From Georgenia subflava (lineage in GTDB: Bacteria > Actinomycetota > Actinomycetes > Actinomycetales > Actinomycetaceae): a stretch of DNA of 64,000 bases. The stretch is taken from contig NZ_VUKD01000006.1 of NCBI RefSeq assembly GCF_009193155.1, positions 81,601 to 145,600 of the forward strand, given 5' to 3'. Position 1 is the first letter of the stretch, and each line of letters opens with the position of its first letter. The notes beneath the pieces are model-generated. The model was not told the origin of the DNA. It was given only the letters and a program-made list of their open reading frames with translations, and did not search any database. Shown in pieces: positions 1-10,044 of the stretch. The position numbers and the translations under genes are program-made.

Positions 1-785
1 AGATCTCCCGCCAGCGTTCTCTCGGCCTGAACCCCAAGGGCAAGATCATCGGCCAGGCCGCGATCGGCATCACCTTCGCCGTGCTCGCCCTGCAGTTCTC
101 GAACGAGAACTACCGCACGCCCGGCTCCACCGAGATCTCCTTCATCCGGGACACCGGGATCGACCTCGCGTTCGCCGGCGCCGCCGTCGGCCTGGTCCTG
201 TTCGTCATCTGGGCGAACTTCCTCATCACCGCCTGGTCCAACGCCGTCAACCTCACCGACGGCCTGGACGGGCTCGCGACCGGCGCCTCCATGCTCGTGT
301 TCGGCGCCTACACGGTCATCACGATCTGGCAGTCGAACCAGTCCTGCCAGTACCTCGTCGACCCGGGCCAGGGCTGCTACGAGGTACGCGACCCGCGCGA
401 CCTGGCCATCGTCACCGCCGCCATCGTCGGTGCCTGCTTCGGCTTCCTGTGGTGGAACACCTCGCCGGCGCAGATCTTCATGGGCGACACCGGCTCCCTC
501 GCCCTCGGCGGTGCGCTGGCCGGCCTGTCGATCCTCACCCGCACCGAGATCCTCGCTGCCATCATCGGCGGGCTCTTCGTCATCATCGTCATGAGCGACG
601 TGATCCAGATCGGCTTCTTCAAGGCCACCGGGAAACGGGTGTTCCGGATGGCGCCGCTGCACCACCACTTCGAGCTCAAGGGCTGGGGCGAGGTCACCAT
701 CGTGGTCCGCTTCTGGATCATCTGCGCCCTGTGCGCCGCAGCCGGGCTGGGCCTGTTCTACGCCGAATGGGTGTCGGTGGCATGA
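1..785 (+). CDS. mraY: MraY, phospho-MurNAc-pentapeptide transferase (5'-truncated by window edge)
   Basis: This integral membrane enzyme transfers phospho-MurNAc-pentapeptide from UDP to undecaprenyl phosphate, making lipid I at the inner face of the membrane. The reading frame is open from base 3, so about 260 C-terminal residues are present and roughly 100 N-terminal residues lie outside the window. The family motifs [10 protein letters not shown] (around bases 252-282) and [13 protein letters not shown] (around bases 654-693) are intact, and several hydrophobic helices are visible. The stop overlaps the murD start (ATGA), so the two are translationally coupled. The identification is firm; only the 5' end is missing. 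Confidence 0.96.
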   Translation, partial: ISRQRSLGLNPKGKIIGQAAIGITFAVLALQFSNENYRTPGSTEISFIRDTGIDLAFAGAAVGLVLFVIWANFLITAWSNAVNLTDGLDGLATGASMLVFGAYTVITIWQSNQSCQYLVDPGQGCYEVRDPRDLAIVTAAIVGACFGFLWWNTSPAQIFMGDTGSLALGGALAGLSILTRTEILAAIIGGLFVIIVMSDVIQIGFFKATGKRVFRMAPLHHHFELKGWGEVTIVVRFWIICALCAAAGLGLFYAEWVSVA

Positions 786-2260
786 CGTTCCCGCAGGATC
801 TCGACGGCGCCCGGGTCGCCGTCGTCGGCCTGGGCACCTCCGGCCGGGCCGCGCTGGAGGTGCTCGGCACCACCGGTGCGCAGCTGAGCGGCCACGACGC
901 CGCCGAGTCCGCCCTCGACGCCGCCCGGGAGAGCGGCGAGGTGCCGGCCGGCGCCGTGCTGCGCGCCGCCGCCGACCCGGCCGGGCTCGCCGAGCAGGTG
1001 CTCGCCGGCGCCCCCGACGTCGTCGTCGTCTCGCCCGGCATCCCCGCCGTCTCGCCCCTGCACACCAGGGCCGCGGCCGCCGGCGTGGAGGTGTGGAGCG
1101 AGGTCGAGCTCGCGTGGCGGCTGCAGGCCCGCCGGGCCGACGGCTCGCGCGCGCCGTGGCTGACCCTGACCGGCACCAACGGCAAGACCACAACCGTGTC
1201 CATGCTCGCCACCATCCTCGCCGCCGCCGGCGAGCGGGCCGCCGCCGTGGGCAACGTGGGCACCCCGATCGTCCGGGTCGCCGCCGGCGGGGGCGTGGAC
1301 GTGCTCGCGGTGGAGCTGTCCAGCTTCCAGCTGCACTCCACCCACAGCGTCTCCCCGCAGGCCAGCGCCTGCCTGAACATCGCGCCCGACCACATCGACT
1401 GGCACGGCTCGTACGAGCGGTACCGGGCCGACAAGGCGCGCGTGTACGAGCGCACCCAGGTCGCGTGCGTCTACAACGAGGCCGACCCGCAGACCCTGGC
1501 GATGGTCGAGGAGGCCGACGTCGTCGAGGGGGCGCGCGCCGTCGGCACGACGCTGCGCACACCAGCCGTCGGCCGGCTCGGCCTCGTCGAGGAGTACCTC
1601 GTCGACCGCGCCTTCGGCCCCGACCGGCACCGCGCCGCCGTCGAGCTCGGCACCCTCGCCGACCTCGCCCACCTGGCGCCGGCCGGCGGCGACGTGCCCG
1701 ACCACGTGGTGGCGAACGCGCTCGCCGCCGCGGCGCTGGCCCGGGCCCACGGCGTCGCGCCCGAGCACGTGCGCCAGGGCCTGCGCGACTACGCCCCCGG
1801 CGCCCACCGGATCGAGCTCGTCGCCACCGTGGACGGCGTCGCCTACGTCGACGACTCCAAGGCGACCAACGCCCACGCCGCCGAGGCCTCGCTGGGCTCC
1901 CTGCCTGCCGGCACGGTGGTGTGGGTGGCCGGGGGGCTCGCCAAGGGCGCCACCTTCGACGAGCTCGTGCTCGCCCGGCGTGACCGGCTGCGCGCCGTCG
2001 TCCTCATCGGCGTCGACCGTGAGCCGCTGCGCGGGGCGCTGGCGCGACACGCGGGCGACGTCCCGGTGATCGAGGTCGACGCTGGCGAGGATGGGGCCGT
2101 GATGACGCGGGCGGTCGCGGAGGCGGCTCGGCTCGCCCGGCCGGGCGACACCGTGCTGCTGGCACCGGCCTGCGCCTCGATGGACCAGTTCCGCAGCTAC
2201 GCCGAGCGCGGCGAGGCCTTCTCCCGGGCCGCCCGCGCCCTCCAGGAAGGCACCCCATGA
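782..2260 (+). CDS. murD: MurD, UDP-MurNAc-L-alanine:D-glutamate ligase
   Basis: This cytoplasmic ATP-dependent ligase adds D-glutamate to UDP-MurNAc-L-Ala. The product is 492 residues, normal for actinobacterial MurD. It has an N-terminal Rossmann-like segment ([13 protein letters not shown]), the Mur-ligase P-loop GTNGKTTT at about residues 131-138, and a C-terminal ligase domain with PGAHRIE and DDSKATN. The ATG at 782 overlaps the mraY stop by four bases, which fixes the start; a longer in-frame opening upstream only runs inside mraY. The gene continues into ftsW through another ATGA overlap. Confidence 0.96.
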   Translation: MTFPQDLDGARVAVVGLGTSGRAALEVLGTTGAQLSGHDAAESALDAARESGEVPAGAVLRAAADPAGLAEQVLAGAPDVVVVSPGIPAVSPLHTRAAAAGVEVWSEVELAWRLQARRADGSRAPWLTLTGTNGKTTTVSMLATILAAAGERAAAVGNVGTPIVRVAAGGGVDVLAVELSSFQLHSTHSVSPQASACLNIAPDHIDWHGSYERYRADKARVYERTQVACVYNEADPQTLAMVEEADVVEGARAVGTTLRTPAVGRLGLVEEYLVDRAFGPDRHRAAVELGTLADLAHLAPAGGDVPDHVVANALAAAALARAHGVAPEHVRQGLRDYAPGAHRIELVATVDGVAYVDDSKATNAHAAEASLGSLPAGTVVWVAGGLAKGATFDELVLARRDRLRAVVLIGVDREPLRGALARHAGDVPVIEVDAGEDGAVMTRAVAEAARLARPGDTVLLAPACASMDQFRSYAERGEAFSRAARALQEGTP

Positions 2261-3546
2261 CCACCCTCGACGGACTCCGGCGCCGGCCGCGCATCGCGCC
2301 CGCCCGGACGTCGTCGCGCACCGGCGCGGCCCGCGCACGGGGTCGGGGGAGCGACACTGCCGCCACCGAGGTGGCCGCCCTGAGCTACTACCTCGTCGCC
2401 GGTGCGGCGCTGCTGCTCCTGGCGCTCGGCGTGGTGATGGTCCTCTCGGCGTCCACCATCGACTCGATCCGGGCCAACGACGGCAACCCCTACGTGGAGT
2501 TCCTCAACCAGGCGAAGTTCGTCATCATCGGGATCCCGATGGCCGTGATCGCCTCCCGGATCTCGGTGGACTGGTACCGCCGTCTCGCCTGGCCCGCCTT
2601 CCTCGGCGCCCTGGCGCTGCAGCTGCTGATCTTCTCCCCGCTGGCGCGGGGCAAGAACGGCAACGTCAACTGGATCTACCTCCCGGGCATCAACCAGACG
2701 ATCCAGCCCTCGGAGTTCCTCAAGCTGGCGCTCGCGCTCTGGCTCGGCCTCGTGCTGGCCCGCAAGGGCCGGCTGCTGGGGCAGTGGCGCCACGCGCTGA
2801 TCCCGGGCGCCATCGGCGCCGCCCTGGCGACCGGGCTGGTCCTCGCCGGGCACGACATGGGAACCGTGCTGGTCATGGTCGCCCTCGTGGTGGGCTCCTA
2901 CTTCGTCGCCGGGCTGCCGCTCCGCTGGTTCGCGATCCTCGGGGTGCTCGGCGCCGGCGCCGCCGCTGGGCTCGTCGTCTCCTCCGCCAGCCGCACCGCC
3001 CGGGTGCTCTCCTACCTCGGTCTCGGCGAGTCGGACCCGTTGGACGCGGGCTTCCAGACCCAGCACGGCCTGTGGGGCCTGGGCACCGGCGGAGTCTCCG
3101 GCGTCGGCCTCGGCGCCTCGCGGGAGAAGTGGTCCTACCTGCCCGAGGCGCACAACGACTTCATCTTCGCGATCATCGGCGAAGAGCTGGGCCTGCTCGG
3201 CACCCTGCTGGTGCTCGCGCTCTTCGGCGGGCTCGCCATCGGGATGTTCCGCATCGTGCGGCGCCACCGCGACCCGTTCGTCCAGATCACGACGGCGGCT
3301 CTCGCCAGCTGGATCCTGGCCCAGGCCCTGGTCAACATCGGCGTCGTCATCGGCCTCCTCCCGGTGATCGGCATCCCGCTCCCGCTGGTCTCCGCCGGCG
3401 GGTCGGCGATGATCTCCACCCTCATCGCGATCGGTGTGCTGCTGGCCTTCGCACGATCAGAGCCGGGCGCCGCGCAGGCGCTGGCCACCCGCAAGGGCGT
3501 GGTGCGCCGGTCGATGGCCGTCGTCGGCAAGGTCCGTCGTGGCTGA
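2257..3546 (+). CDS. ftsW: FtsW, SEDS-family septal peptidoglycan polymerase
   Basis: FtsW polymerises lipid II at the division septum together with a class B PBP. The 429-residue product has a basic, Arg-rich cytoplasmic N-terminus of about 40 residues, followed by roughly ten membrane segments. The SEDS signature is present: PSEFLKLAL, HDMGTVLV, a GLWGLGTGGVSGVGLGASREK segment and PEAHNDFIFAIIGEELG, ending with PLVSAGGSAM. It sits between murD and murG, the usual actinobacterial order, and starts by ATGA overlap with murD. Position in the division cluster favours FtsW over its paralogue RodA. Confidence 0.94.
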   Translation: MTTLDGLRRRPRIAPARTSSRTGAARARGRGSDTAATEVAALSYYLVAGAALLLLALGVVMVLSASTIDSIRANDGNPYVEFLNQAKFVIIGIPMAVIASRISVDWYRRLAWPAFLGALALQLLIFSPLARGKNGNVNWIYLPGINQTIQPSEFLKLALALWLGLVLARKGRLLGQWRHALIPGAIGAALATGLVLAGHDMGTVLVMVALVVGSYFVAGLPLRWFAILGVLGAGAAAGLVVSSASRTARVLSYLGLGESDPLDAGFQTQHGLWGLGTGGVSGVGLGASREKWSYLPEAHNDFIFAIIGEELGLLGTLLVLALFGGLAIGMFRIVRRHRDPFVQITTAALASWILAQALVNIGVVIGLLPVIGIPLPLVSAGGSAMISTLIAIGVLLAFARSEPGAAQALATRKGVVRRSMAVVGKVRRG

Positions 3547-4705
3547 GGTGCCCGGACCGCCCCTGCGGGTGCTGCTCGCCGGCGGCGGCACGGCCGGCCA
3601 CGTCAACCCCCTGCTGGCCACCGCCGCCACCCTGGCCGGCGACGACGGGGCCGAGATCACCGTGCTGGGCACCGAGGCCGGACTCGAGCACACCCTGGTG
3701 CCGGCGGCCGGGTACCCGCTGCGGATCGTGCCCCGCGTACCTCTGCCCCGGCGGCCCTCCGCGGACCTCCTGCGCCTGCCCGGCCGGCTGCGCGCCGCGG
3801 TGCGCGCCGCGGACGTGGCCATCACCGAGACGGCGGCCGAGGTGGTCGTCGGGTTCGGCGGCTACGTCGCGACGCCGGCCTACCTCGCCGCCCGCCGGCT
3901 CGGCGTCCCCGTGGTCGTGCACGAGCAGAACGCCCGGCCCGGCCTGGCGAACCGGCTCGGTGCCCGCTGGGCCGCCGTCGTCGCCCTGACGTTCCCCTCG
4001 ACCGAGCTGCGCGCGGCGCGCGGGCGCACCGAGGTCACCGGCCTGCCGCTGCGGCCCGCCGTCGCCACCCTGGTCGCCGACCGGGCGACGACGGACGGGG
4101 CCACCGGGCGTCGCGTGGCCGGCGCCGCCGAGCTCGGTCTGAACCCGGACCTGCCCACCCTGCTCGTCACCGGCGGCTCGCTCGGCGCCCAGCGGCTCAA
4201 CGAGGCGGTCGCAGGCGCCGCGAACGCTCTGGCCGGTGCGGGCGTGCAGGTGCTGCACCTCACCGGGCGGGGCAAGGACGAGGCGGTCCGCGCGACGCTG
4301 GCCGGTGCCGGTCGTGAGGCGGCGGACCGGTACCACGTCCGCGAGTACCTGCCGGCGATGGAGCACGCCTACGCCTGCGCGGACCTGGTGCTGTGCCGGT
4401 CCGGCGCCGGCACGGTCTCCGAGCTCGCCGCCCTCGGCCTGCCGGCCGTCTACGTCCCGCTGCCGTTCGGCAACGGCGAGCAGCGGCTCAACGCCGCCGA
4501 CGTCGTCGCGGCCGGCGGCGGGGTCCTGGTCGAGGACGCCGAGCTCACGCCCGCCTGGGTGGCCCGGGAGGTCGTCGCCCTGCTGAGCGACCCGCAGGCG
4601 CTCGCCCGCCGCGGCGCCGCGGCCGCCGGTGTCGGGCCCCGCGACGGGGCCGCCCGGCTCGCCGCCCTCGTGCGCGAGGCGGCCCGGGGGGCCGGCCGTG
4701 GCTGA
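3539..4705 (+). CDS. murG: MurG, UDP-GlcNAc:lipid I N-acetylglucosaminyltransferase
   Basis: This peripheral membrane GT-B glycosyltransferase converts lipid I to lipid II. From the GTG at 3539 the product is 388 residues, a normal length. The N-terminal acceptor site GGGTAGHVNP lies at about residues 16-25, followed by VHEQNARPGLANR, VTGGSLGAQRLN, and the UDP-GlcNAc-binding region CRSGAGTVSELAALGLPAVYVPLPF with NGEQRLNA. The frame opens upstream inside ftsW, but homology begins just after 3539, and the GTG overlaps the ftsW stop by eight bases, consistent with coupling. No separate Shine-Dalgarno is evident. Confidence 0.95.
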   Translation: MAEVPGPPLRVLLAGGGTAGHVNPLLATAATLAGDDGAEITVLGTEAGLEHTLVPAAGYPLRIVPRVPLPRRPSADLLRLPGRLRAAVRAADVAITETAAEVVVGFGGYVATPAYLAARRLGVPVVVHEQNARPGLANRLGARWAAVVALTFPSTELRAARGRTEVTGLPLRPAVATLVADRATTDGATGRRVAGAAELGLNPDLPTLLVTGGSLGAQRLNEAVAGAANALAGAGVQVLHLTGRGKDEAVRATLAGAGREAADRYHVREYLPAMEHAYACADLVLCRSGAGTVSELAALGLPAVYVPLPFGNGEQRLNAADVVAAGGGVLVEDAELTPAWVAREVVALLSDPQALARRGAAAAGVGPRDGAARLAALVREAARGAGRG

Positions 4706-6104
4706 GCGCTTCCACCTGGTGGGTGTGGGCGGGGCGGGGATGTCCGCCGTCGCCGAGCTGCTCGCCGCCCGCGGCCACCGCGTCTCCGGCTCGGACCAGC
4801 GCGACTCCGCCGTGCTCGAGCACCTGCGCCTCGTCGGGGTCCGGACCTACCTCGGGCACGACGCCGCCCACGTGCCGGCCACCGGCTCGCTCGTCGTCTC
4901 CACGGCGGTGCGCGAGTCCAACCCGGAGCTCGTCGCTGCGCGGGAGCGCGGGATGCCCGTGCTGCACCGGTCGCAGGCGCTGGCGCGTGCCGCCGCCGGG
5001 CGCGACTTCGTCGCGGTGGCCGGAGCCCACGGCAAGACCTCGACGTCGGCGATGCTGGCGGTCGCGCTGCGCGGCGCCGGGCAGGACCCGTCCTACGCGA
5101 TCGGCGGCACGGTGCTCGCGCTCGGCACCGGCGCGCACCTCGGCACCGGCCCGGCCTTCGTCGCCGAGGCCGACGAGTCGGACGGCTCGTTCCTCAACTA
5201 CACGCCGCGGGTGGCGCTCGTGACGAACGTCGAGCCCGACCACCTCGATCACCACGGCTCCGAGGCAGCCTTCCGGCGCTCGTTCGAGGACTTCGCGGCC
5301 CGCATCGTGCCCGGCGGCCTGCTCGTGGCGTGCGCGGACGACGACGGCGCCCGGGACCTGGTCCACCACGCCGTCGCCGCCGGCACGCGGGTCGTCACCT
5401 ACGGCGCCGGCGACGCCCCGGCCGGCGTCGAGGCGCACGCGCGGCCGACGCCCACGTCGATGACCGGCCACGGCTCTCGCGCGCACGTGCGGCGCACCGG
5501 TGCCGGCGGGGTGCTCGAGGCCGACCTCGAGCTCCGGGTCGGGGGCGCGCACATGCTGCTCAACGCCGTCGGCGCCTGGTGCGCAGGCCTCGAGCTCGGT
5601 GTCGGCCCGGCCGAGATGGCGGCCGCGCTGGGTGAGTTCACCGGCACGGGACGCCGCTTCGAGCCGCGCGGCGAGGCCGCCGGGGTGCGGGTGGTCGACG
5701 ACTACGCCCACCACCCCACCGAGGTGGCCGCGACCCTGGCCACCGCCCGTCTCGAGGCCGGCGAGGGGCGCGTCCTCGTCGTCTTCCAGCCGCACCTGTA
5801 CTCGCGCACCCAGAGCTTCGCCGACGCGTTCGCCGCCGCCCTGGCGGCGGCCGACCGCGCGGTCGTCACCGACGTCTACGCGGCCCGCGAGGACCCGGTG
5901 CCCGGGGTGGACGGCTCGCTGATCACGCGCGCCATGGCGGCGCACGGCGCGGGGGAGCGGGCGACCTATGTGGCCGACCGGCTCGCCGCCGCGCGCGTCG
6001 TCGCCGACCTCGCCGAGCCCGGCGACCTCGTGATGACCGTCGGTGCGGGGGACGTCACCGAGCTCGGTGACCTCATCCTCGACCGGCTGCGGGAACGGGC
6101 ATGA
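4698..6104 (+). CDS. murC: MurC, UDP-MurNAc:L-alanine ligase
   Basis: This is the first amino-acid ligase of the peptidoglycan stem peptide. The 468-residue product starts with the GTG at 4698, which overlaps the murG stop by eight bases. It shows the dinucleotide-like loop GVGGAGMSAVAEL at the N-terminus, the Mur P-loop GAHGKTSTSAM at about residues 109-119, ADESDGSF, EPDHLDHHG, and the C-terminal DDYAHHPTEV and FQPHLYSRT motifs typical of MurC. A longer upstream opening lies inside murG and is unsupported. The stop overlaps the ftsQ ATG. Confidence 0.95.
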   Translation: MAERFHLVGVGGAGMSAVAELLAARGHRVSGSDQRDSAVLEHLRLVGVRTYLGHDAAHVPATGSLVVSTAVRESNPELVAARERGMPVLHRSQALARAAAGRDFVAVAGAHGKTSTSAMLAVALRGAGQDPSYAIGGTVLALGTGAHLGTGPAFVAEADESDGSFLNYTPRVALVTNVEPDHLDHHGSEAAFRRSFEDFAARIVPGGLLVACADDDGARDLVHHAVAAGTRVVTYGAGDAPAGVEAHARPTPTSMTGHGSRAHVRRTGAGGVLEADLELRVGGAHMLLNAVGAWCAGLELGVGPAEMAAALGEFTGTGRRFEPRGEAAGVRVVDDYAHHPTEVAATLATARLEAGEGRVLVVFQPHLYSRTQSFADAFAAALAAADRAVVTDVYAAREDPVPGVDGSLITRAMAAHGAGERATYVADRLAAARVVADLAEPGDLVMTVGAGDVTELGDLILDRLRERA

Positions 6105-7150
6105 GGCAGCCGGCCGCTCCGAGGCCCCGCCGCCCCGAGGCCCCGCCCGCGCGCGAGCCGGCCGCCCGGCACGGCCGCGCGGTCACCGGTCGTCCTGACC
6201 GCCACCCGGGCACGAGGCCCGAGCGCGAACCCGCCCGCCCGCCCGCGGCTCGCAGGCCGGCGGGCGCGCCCGCCGGCCGGACGCCCGAGAGTGCACCAGC
6301 CACGCCGGCGGCCGGGTCGAGCACCTCCTCCGAGCCTCGGCCCGCCCGCACGGGGGCCCGGCTGGTCCTGGCCCGCCGCAAGGGCCGCGCCGAGGGGGAG
6401 GCCCCGGCGGCCGTGATCACGGGCCTCGCCGCCCGCATGGCCGAGCGGGCCGCCGCGGACCGCCGGCTCCTGCTCCGCCGCGGCGCCTGGACCCTCCTGG
6501 TGCTCGCCGTCCTCGCCGGTCTCGCGTGGGTCCTGCTCTTCTCGCCGCTGCTGGCGCTCGACGCGGAGAGGATCAAGGTCGACGGCGTGGCCGACCCGGT
6601 CGACCCGGCGACGGTGGTCGCCGTCGTCGAGGACGAGGTCGGTACGCCCCTGCTGCGGGTGGACACCGCCGAGGTGGCCGGCAGGATCGCCGAGATCCCC
6701 ACCGTCCGCGAGGCGCAGGTGTCCCGCTCGTGGCCGGACGGGCTGGCGATCACCGTCGTGCCCCGGGTGCCGGTGGCGGCGGCGGCGGCGACCGACGGCG
6801 GCTGGGTCCTCGTCGACGCCGACGGCGTGCAGGTGGCCACGGCCGCGGAGGTCCCCGAGGGCCTGCCCGAGGTGACCGTGCCGCTGACCAGCTCCGAGGA
6901 GACCGCTCCGGCGCTCGACGCCGTCCTCACCGTGCTCGGCGTGCTGCCCGAGGAGCTGCTCGGGCAGGTGGCGCAGGCCGGCGCCACCACCCCCGAGCAG
7001 GTGATGCTCACGCTCGACGACGGCGCGACGGTGCGCTGGGGGAGCGCGGAGGAGAGCGAGCTCAAGGCCGAGGTGCTCGCAGTCCTGCGCGAGGAGCCGG
7101 CGGGCGTCTACGACGTCTCGGTTCCCCGTACCCCGACGACGAGCGCGTAG
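6101..7150 (+). CDS. ftsQ: FtsQ, divisome membrane protein with POTRA domain
   Basis: FtsQ is a bitopic divisome protein that links the cytoplasmic ring to septal synthesis. The 349-residue product has a long Pro/Arg/Ala-rich cytoplasmic N-terminus of about 120 residues, one membrane helix at roughly residues 128-150, and an extracytoplasmic POTRA-like region (ALDAERIKVDG... VRVDTAEVAGRIAEIPTVREAQVSRSWPDGLAITVVPRVPVA). The sequence is poorly conserved outside the POTRA/FtsQ core, as usual. The start overlaps the murC stop (ATGA), and a promoter-bearing gap of about 150 bp separates it from ftsZ. Confidence 0.92.
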   Translation: MRQPAAPRPRRPEAPPAREPAARHGRAVTGRPDRHPGTRPEREPARPPAARRPAGAPAGRTPESAPATPAAGSSTSSEPRPARTGARLVLARRKGRAEGEAPAAVITGLAARMAERAAADRRLLLRRGAWTLLVLAVLAGLAWVLLFSPLLALDAERIKVDGVADPVDPATVVAVVEDEVGTPLLRVDTAEVAGRIAEIPTVREAQVSRSWPDGLAITVVPRVPVAAAAATDGGWVLVDADGVQVATAAEVPEGLPEVTVPLTSSEETAPALDAVLTVLGVLPEELLGQVAQAGATTPEQVMLTLDDGATVRWGSAEESELKAEVLAVLREEPAGVYDVSVPRTPTTSA

Positions 7151-7192
7151 GCAAGATCCGCCGCGACACGCGCGACACACCACGACCGGTCG

Positions 7193-7221
7193 TTGCTCCG
7201 GGAACCCCACGGACCTAGCGT
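7193..7221 (+). promoter_or_regulatory. Candidate ftsZ promoter
   Basis: TTGCTC at 7193-7198 and TAGCGT at 7216-7221 are separated by 17 bases, a good spacing for the housekeeping sigma factor. A start near 7228 would give a leader of roughly 75 nt before ftsZ. This would let ftsZ be transcribed independently of the upstream mur/fts genes, as is common in actinobacteria. The hexamers match the consensus only partly. Confidence 0.5.
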
Positions 7222-7249
7222 CACCAGTGGCAGAAAATGACATAAGTCT

Positions 7250-7274
7250 AACCCTGAGGTAGAGGTTGAGGGTT
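7250..7274 (+). promoter_or_regulatory. Inverted/direct repeat upstream of ftsZ, candidate regulator site
   Basis: AACCCT at 7250-7255 and AGGGTT at 7269-7274 form a 6-bp inverted repeat 13 bases apart. The spacer and right arm also read as three near-tandem units, GAGGTA, GAGGTT and GAGGGTT. The element follows an unusually AT-rich patch (7231-7250) and ends 30 bases before the ftsZ GTG. Such ordered repeats in the ftsZ leader suggest a transcription-factor site. FtsR-like MerR regulators control ftsZ in corynebacteria, but assignment to that family is only a guess. Confidence 0.4.
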
Positions 7275-7304
7275 GGGCTCCGCAGGACGACGAGAGGGAC
7301 CGAC

Positions 7305-8597
7305 GTGGCGGCACCGCAGAACTACCTGGCAGTGATCAAGGTGGTGGGCATCGGCGGTGGCGGCGTGAACGCCGTCAACCGGATGATCGAGGTCGGGTTG
7401 AAGGGCGTTGAGTTCATCGCCGTCAACACCGACGCCCAGGCACTGCTCATGAGCGACGCCGACGTCAAGCTCGACGTCGGCCGTGAGCTCACCCGTGGGC
7501 TCGGCGCCGGCGCCGACCCGGAGGTGGGCAAGAAGGCGGCTGAGGACCACGCGGAGGAGATCGAGGAGGTCCTGCGCGGGGCCGACATGGTCTTCGTGAC
7601 GGCCGGCGAGGGCGGCGGCACCGGCACCGGCGGCGCGCCCGTCGTCGCCCGGATCGCCCGCTCCCTCGGTGCGCTGACGATCGGCGTGGTCACCCGGCCC
7701 TTCACCTTCGAGGGGCGGCGCCGCGGCGTCCAGGCCGAGTCCGGCATCGAGGCCCTGCGCAACGAGGTCGACACCCTCATCGTCATCCCCAACGACCGTC
7801 TGCTCTCCATCTCCGACCGTGGCGTCTCCGTCCTCGACGCCTTCAAGTCTGCCGACCAGGTCCTCCTCTCCGGTGTCCAGGGCATCACCGACCTGATCAC
7901 CACGCCCGGCCTCATCAACCTCGACTTCGCCGACGTCAAGTCCGTGATGCAGGGCGCCGGCAGCGCCCTGATGGGGATCGGTTCCGCCCGCGGCGAGGAC
8001 CGTGCGGTCCAGGCCTCCGAGCTCGCGATCTCCTCGCCGCTGCTCGAGGCGAGCATCGACGGCGCGCACGGCGTGCTGCTGTCGATCCAGGGTGGCTCCG
8101 ACCTCGGCCTCTTCGAGATCCACGAGGCGGCCCGCCTGGTGCAGGAGGCCGCGCACCCGGAGGCGAACATCATCTTCGGTGCGGTCATCGACGACGCCCT
8201 CGGCGACGAGGTCCGCGTCACGGTGATCGCCGCCGGCTTCGACGAGGGGGCCGGACCGGTCTCCGGGCGGCAGCAGCAGACCGGCCGTCCCGTCGGGCAG
8301 GTAGCCCCGCAGGCCGCCGCCGTCCCGCCGGCCCCCGCTCCCTCGCCGAGCTCGCCGGAGCCGGTCGAGGCGGGCGCCCACCGGGCCGCGCTGCCCACGC
8401 CCGGTGCCACGCCGGTCCCGTCGGCCGCCACGCCCGCCCCCGCGCCGTCGACGAACGGCAACGGCGTGCCGGCCTTCATCGGCGAGGACGGCCGGCCCAA
8501 GCAGCAGCGGGACTTCGAGGTGCCGCGCGTGTTCGACGAGGAGCCGGCCCGCGCGCGCCGTGACGAGGACCTGGACATCCCCGACTTCCTCAAGTGA
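7305..8597 (+). CDS. ftsZ: FtsZ, tubulin-like cell division GTPase
   Basis: FtsZ polymerises into the Z ring that organises septation. From the GTG at 7305, preceded by GAGAGGGA, the protein is 430 residues. It has the N-terminal [13 protein letters not shown] nucleotide loop, the tubulin signature GGGTGTG at about residues 103-109, and the T7 synergy loop NLDFADV near residue 205. A variable Pro/Ala-rich linker follows, then the conserved C-terminal peptide ending DLDIPDFLK that binds partners such as SepF. The frame is open further upstream but lacks homology there. The stop overlaps the next gene (GTGA). Confidence 0.97.
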   Translation: MAAPQNYLAVIKVVGIGGGGVNAVNRMIEVGLKGVEFIAVNTDAQALLMSDADVKLDVGRELTRGLGAGADPEVGKKAAEDHAEEIEEVLRGADMVFVTAGEGGGTGTGGAPVVARIARSLGALTIGVVTRPFTFEGRRRGVQAESGIEALRNEVDTLIVIPNDRLLSISDRGVSVLDAFKSADQVLLSGVQGITDLITTPGLINLDFADVKSVMQGAGSALMGIGSARGEDRAVQASELAISSPLLEASIDGAHGVLLSIQGGSDLGLFEIHEAARLVQEAAHPEANIIFGAVIDDALGDEVRVTVIAAGFDEGAGPVSGRQQQTGRPVGQVAPQAAAVPPAPAPSPSSPEPVEAGAHRAALPTPGATPVPSAATPAPAPSTNGNGVPAFIGEDGRPKQQRDFEVPRVFDEEPARARRDEDLDIPDFLK

Positions 8598-9424
8598 GCC
8601 CGGTGGCGGACGGCACAGCACGCCTGCCGCTCCTGCCCGCCGAGCTCGGCCCCGGCGCGCGTGGTGCCTTCACCACGCGCGCCGGTGGCGTCTCGGCAGG
8701 CCCGTACGCGGCGTCGGGCCCGACCGGTGGGCTCGACCTCGCGCTGCACGTGGGTGACGACCCGGGCGCGGTGGCGGACAACCGTGAGCGGCTCGCGGCC
8801 GTCGTCGGCGGCCCGGTCGCGTGGATGGACCAGGTCCACGGCGCCACGGTGCGGGTGGTCGAGCGGGTTACCGGTGCCAGCGAGGGGGAGTGCGACGGGC
8901 TGGTCGCGGTGCGCGGCGGCGCTGAGGTGCGCAGCGGCGCTGAGCCGCCCGCCGTCGCGGTGCTGGTCGCCGACTGCGTCCCGGTGCTGCTCGCCGACAC
9001 GGGCGGGACCGTCGTCGCCGCCGCTCACGTCGGCCGCCAGGGACTCGTCCGTGGCGTGCTCGGCGCCACGGTCGACGCGATGCGGACCCGCGGTGCCGGC
9101 GCCCTGCACGCCGCGATCGGTCCCAGCATCTGCGGTCGCTGCTACGAGGTGCCCGCGGCGCTGCGCGACGAGGTTGAGGCGCAGGTGCCCGGCACGGCGT
9201 CGTCGACCTCCTGGGGCACGCCCGGGCTGGACCTCGTCGCCGGGGTGCGCCACCAGCTGGACGCCGCCGGGGTGCGGCACGTGGACCACGTGGCGGCCTG
9301 CACGCTGGAGGACGAGCGGTTCTACTCGTACCGCCGGGCCGGTCGCGACGGGACGGGTGCCACCGGTCGGTTCGTCGGCGTCGTGCGCTCCGTCGCGGCG
9401 GGCGGACCGCCGGTGCGGGCGTGA
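8594..9424 (+). CDS. pgeF: PgeF/YfiH family protein (laccase-fold purine nucleoside enzyme / peptidoglycan editing factor)
   Basis: The 276-residue product belongs to the DUF152/YfiH family. Members have been reported as zinc-dependent purine nucleoside enzymes, and E. coli YfiH as an editing factor that prevents misincorporation into murein precursors. The metal-site residues are visible in MDQVHGATV (His), VADCVPVLL (Cys) and AAHVGRQG (His), and [13 protein letters not shown] is family-typical. It starts by GTGA overlap with ftsZ; an in-frame GTG at 8603 is an alternative. In many actinobacteria a yggS-type PLP gene follows; here it does not. Confidence 0.88.
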   Translation: MSPVADGTARLPLLPAELGPGARGAFTTRAGGVSAGPYAASGPTGGLDLALHVGDDPGAVADNRERLAAVVGGPVAWMDQVHGATVRVVERVTGASEGECDGLVAVRGGAEVRSGAEPPAVAVLVADCVPVLLADTGGTVVAAAHVGRQGLVRGVLGATVDAMRTRGAGALHAAIGPSICGRCYEVPAALRDEVEAQVPGTASSTSWGTPGLDLVAGVRHQLDAAGVRHVDHVAACTLEDERFYSYRRAGRDGTGATGRFVGVVRSVAAGGPPVRA

Positions 9425-9538
9425 CGCGACACGCCGCGCCCACGTGCTCCGGCGGGTCCCGGCGCTGGTCTAGCGTCAGGCACAGCAGCAGGCCGCCCCA
9501 CCGCGGGGCCGGTCAGGGATGAGCACCGAGGAGCAGCG

Positions 9539-10042
9539 ATGGCCGGAACGATGCGCAAGATGATGGAGTACCTGTCGCTGGCGGAGCCGGACGACGAGTA
9601 CTACGACGACGCCCCTGAGGACGCCTACCGCGACGAGGAGGAGCCTCGTCCCGAGCGTGAGCGCACGGAGCGTGCCGAGCGCACCGAGCACCGCGCGGAG
9701 GTCACGCCGATCTCCCGCGCCGCCGCACTGCACACCGAGGAGCCCGTGGTGACCGAGGACCTGCGCCGCATCGTCACCGTGCACCCCTCGACCTACAACG
9801 AGGCCCGCGTGATCGGCGAGGCCTTCCGCGACGGCACCCCCGTCATCATGAACCTCACCGGCATGAGCGAGTCGGACGCCAAGCGCATGGTCGACTTCTC
9901 GGCCGGCCTGGTCTTCGGCCTGCACGGCGCCATCGAGCGCGTGACCAACCGTGTGTTCCTGCTCTCGCCCGCGACCGTCGAGATCGAGACCGACCACGCC
10001 GACAACGACCAGATCCCCGGTCGCTTCTTCAACCAGAGCTGA
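9539..10042 (+). CDS. sepF: SepF, membrane anchor and partner of FtsZ
   Basis: SepF polymerises on the membrane and tethers FtsZ through its C-terminal peptide. The 167-residue product has the N-terminal amphipathic start [24 protein letters not shown], a charged linker (about residues 20-70), and the C-terminal DUF552 core ([47 protein letters not shown]). GAGGAG lies a few bases before the ATG. TAGCGT at 9471-9476 is a possible -10 for its own promoter. In actinobacteria lacking FtsA, SepF is the main known Z-ring anchor. Confidence 0.95.
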   Translation: MAGTMRKMMEYLSLAEPDDEYYDDAPEDAYRDEEEPRPERERTERAERTEHRAEVTPISRAAALHTEEPVVTEDLRRIVTVHPSTYNEARVIGEAFRDGTPVIMNLTGMSESDAKRMVDFSAGLVFGLHGAIERVTNRVFLLSPATVEIETDHADNDQIPGRFFNQS

Positions 10043-10044
10043 CT

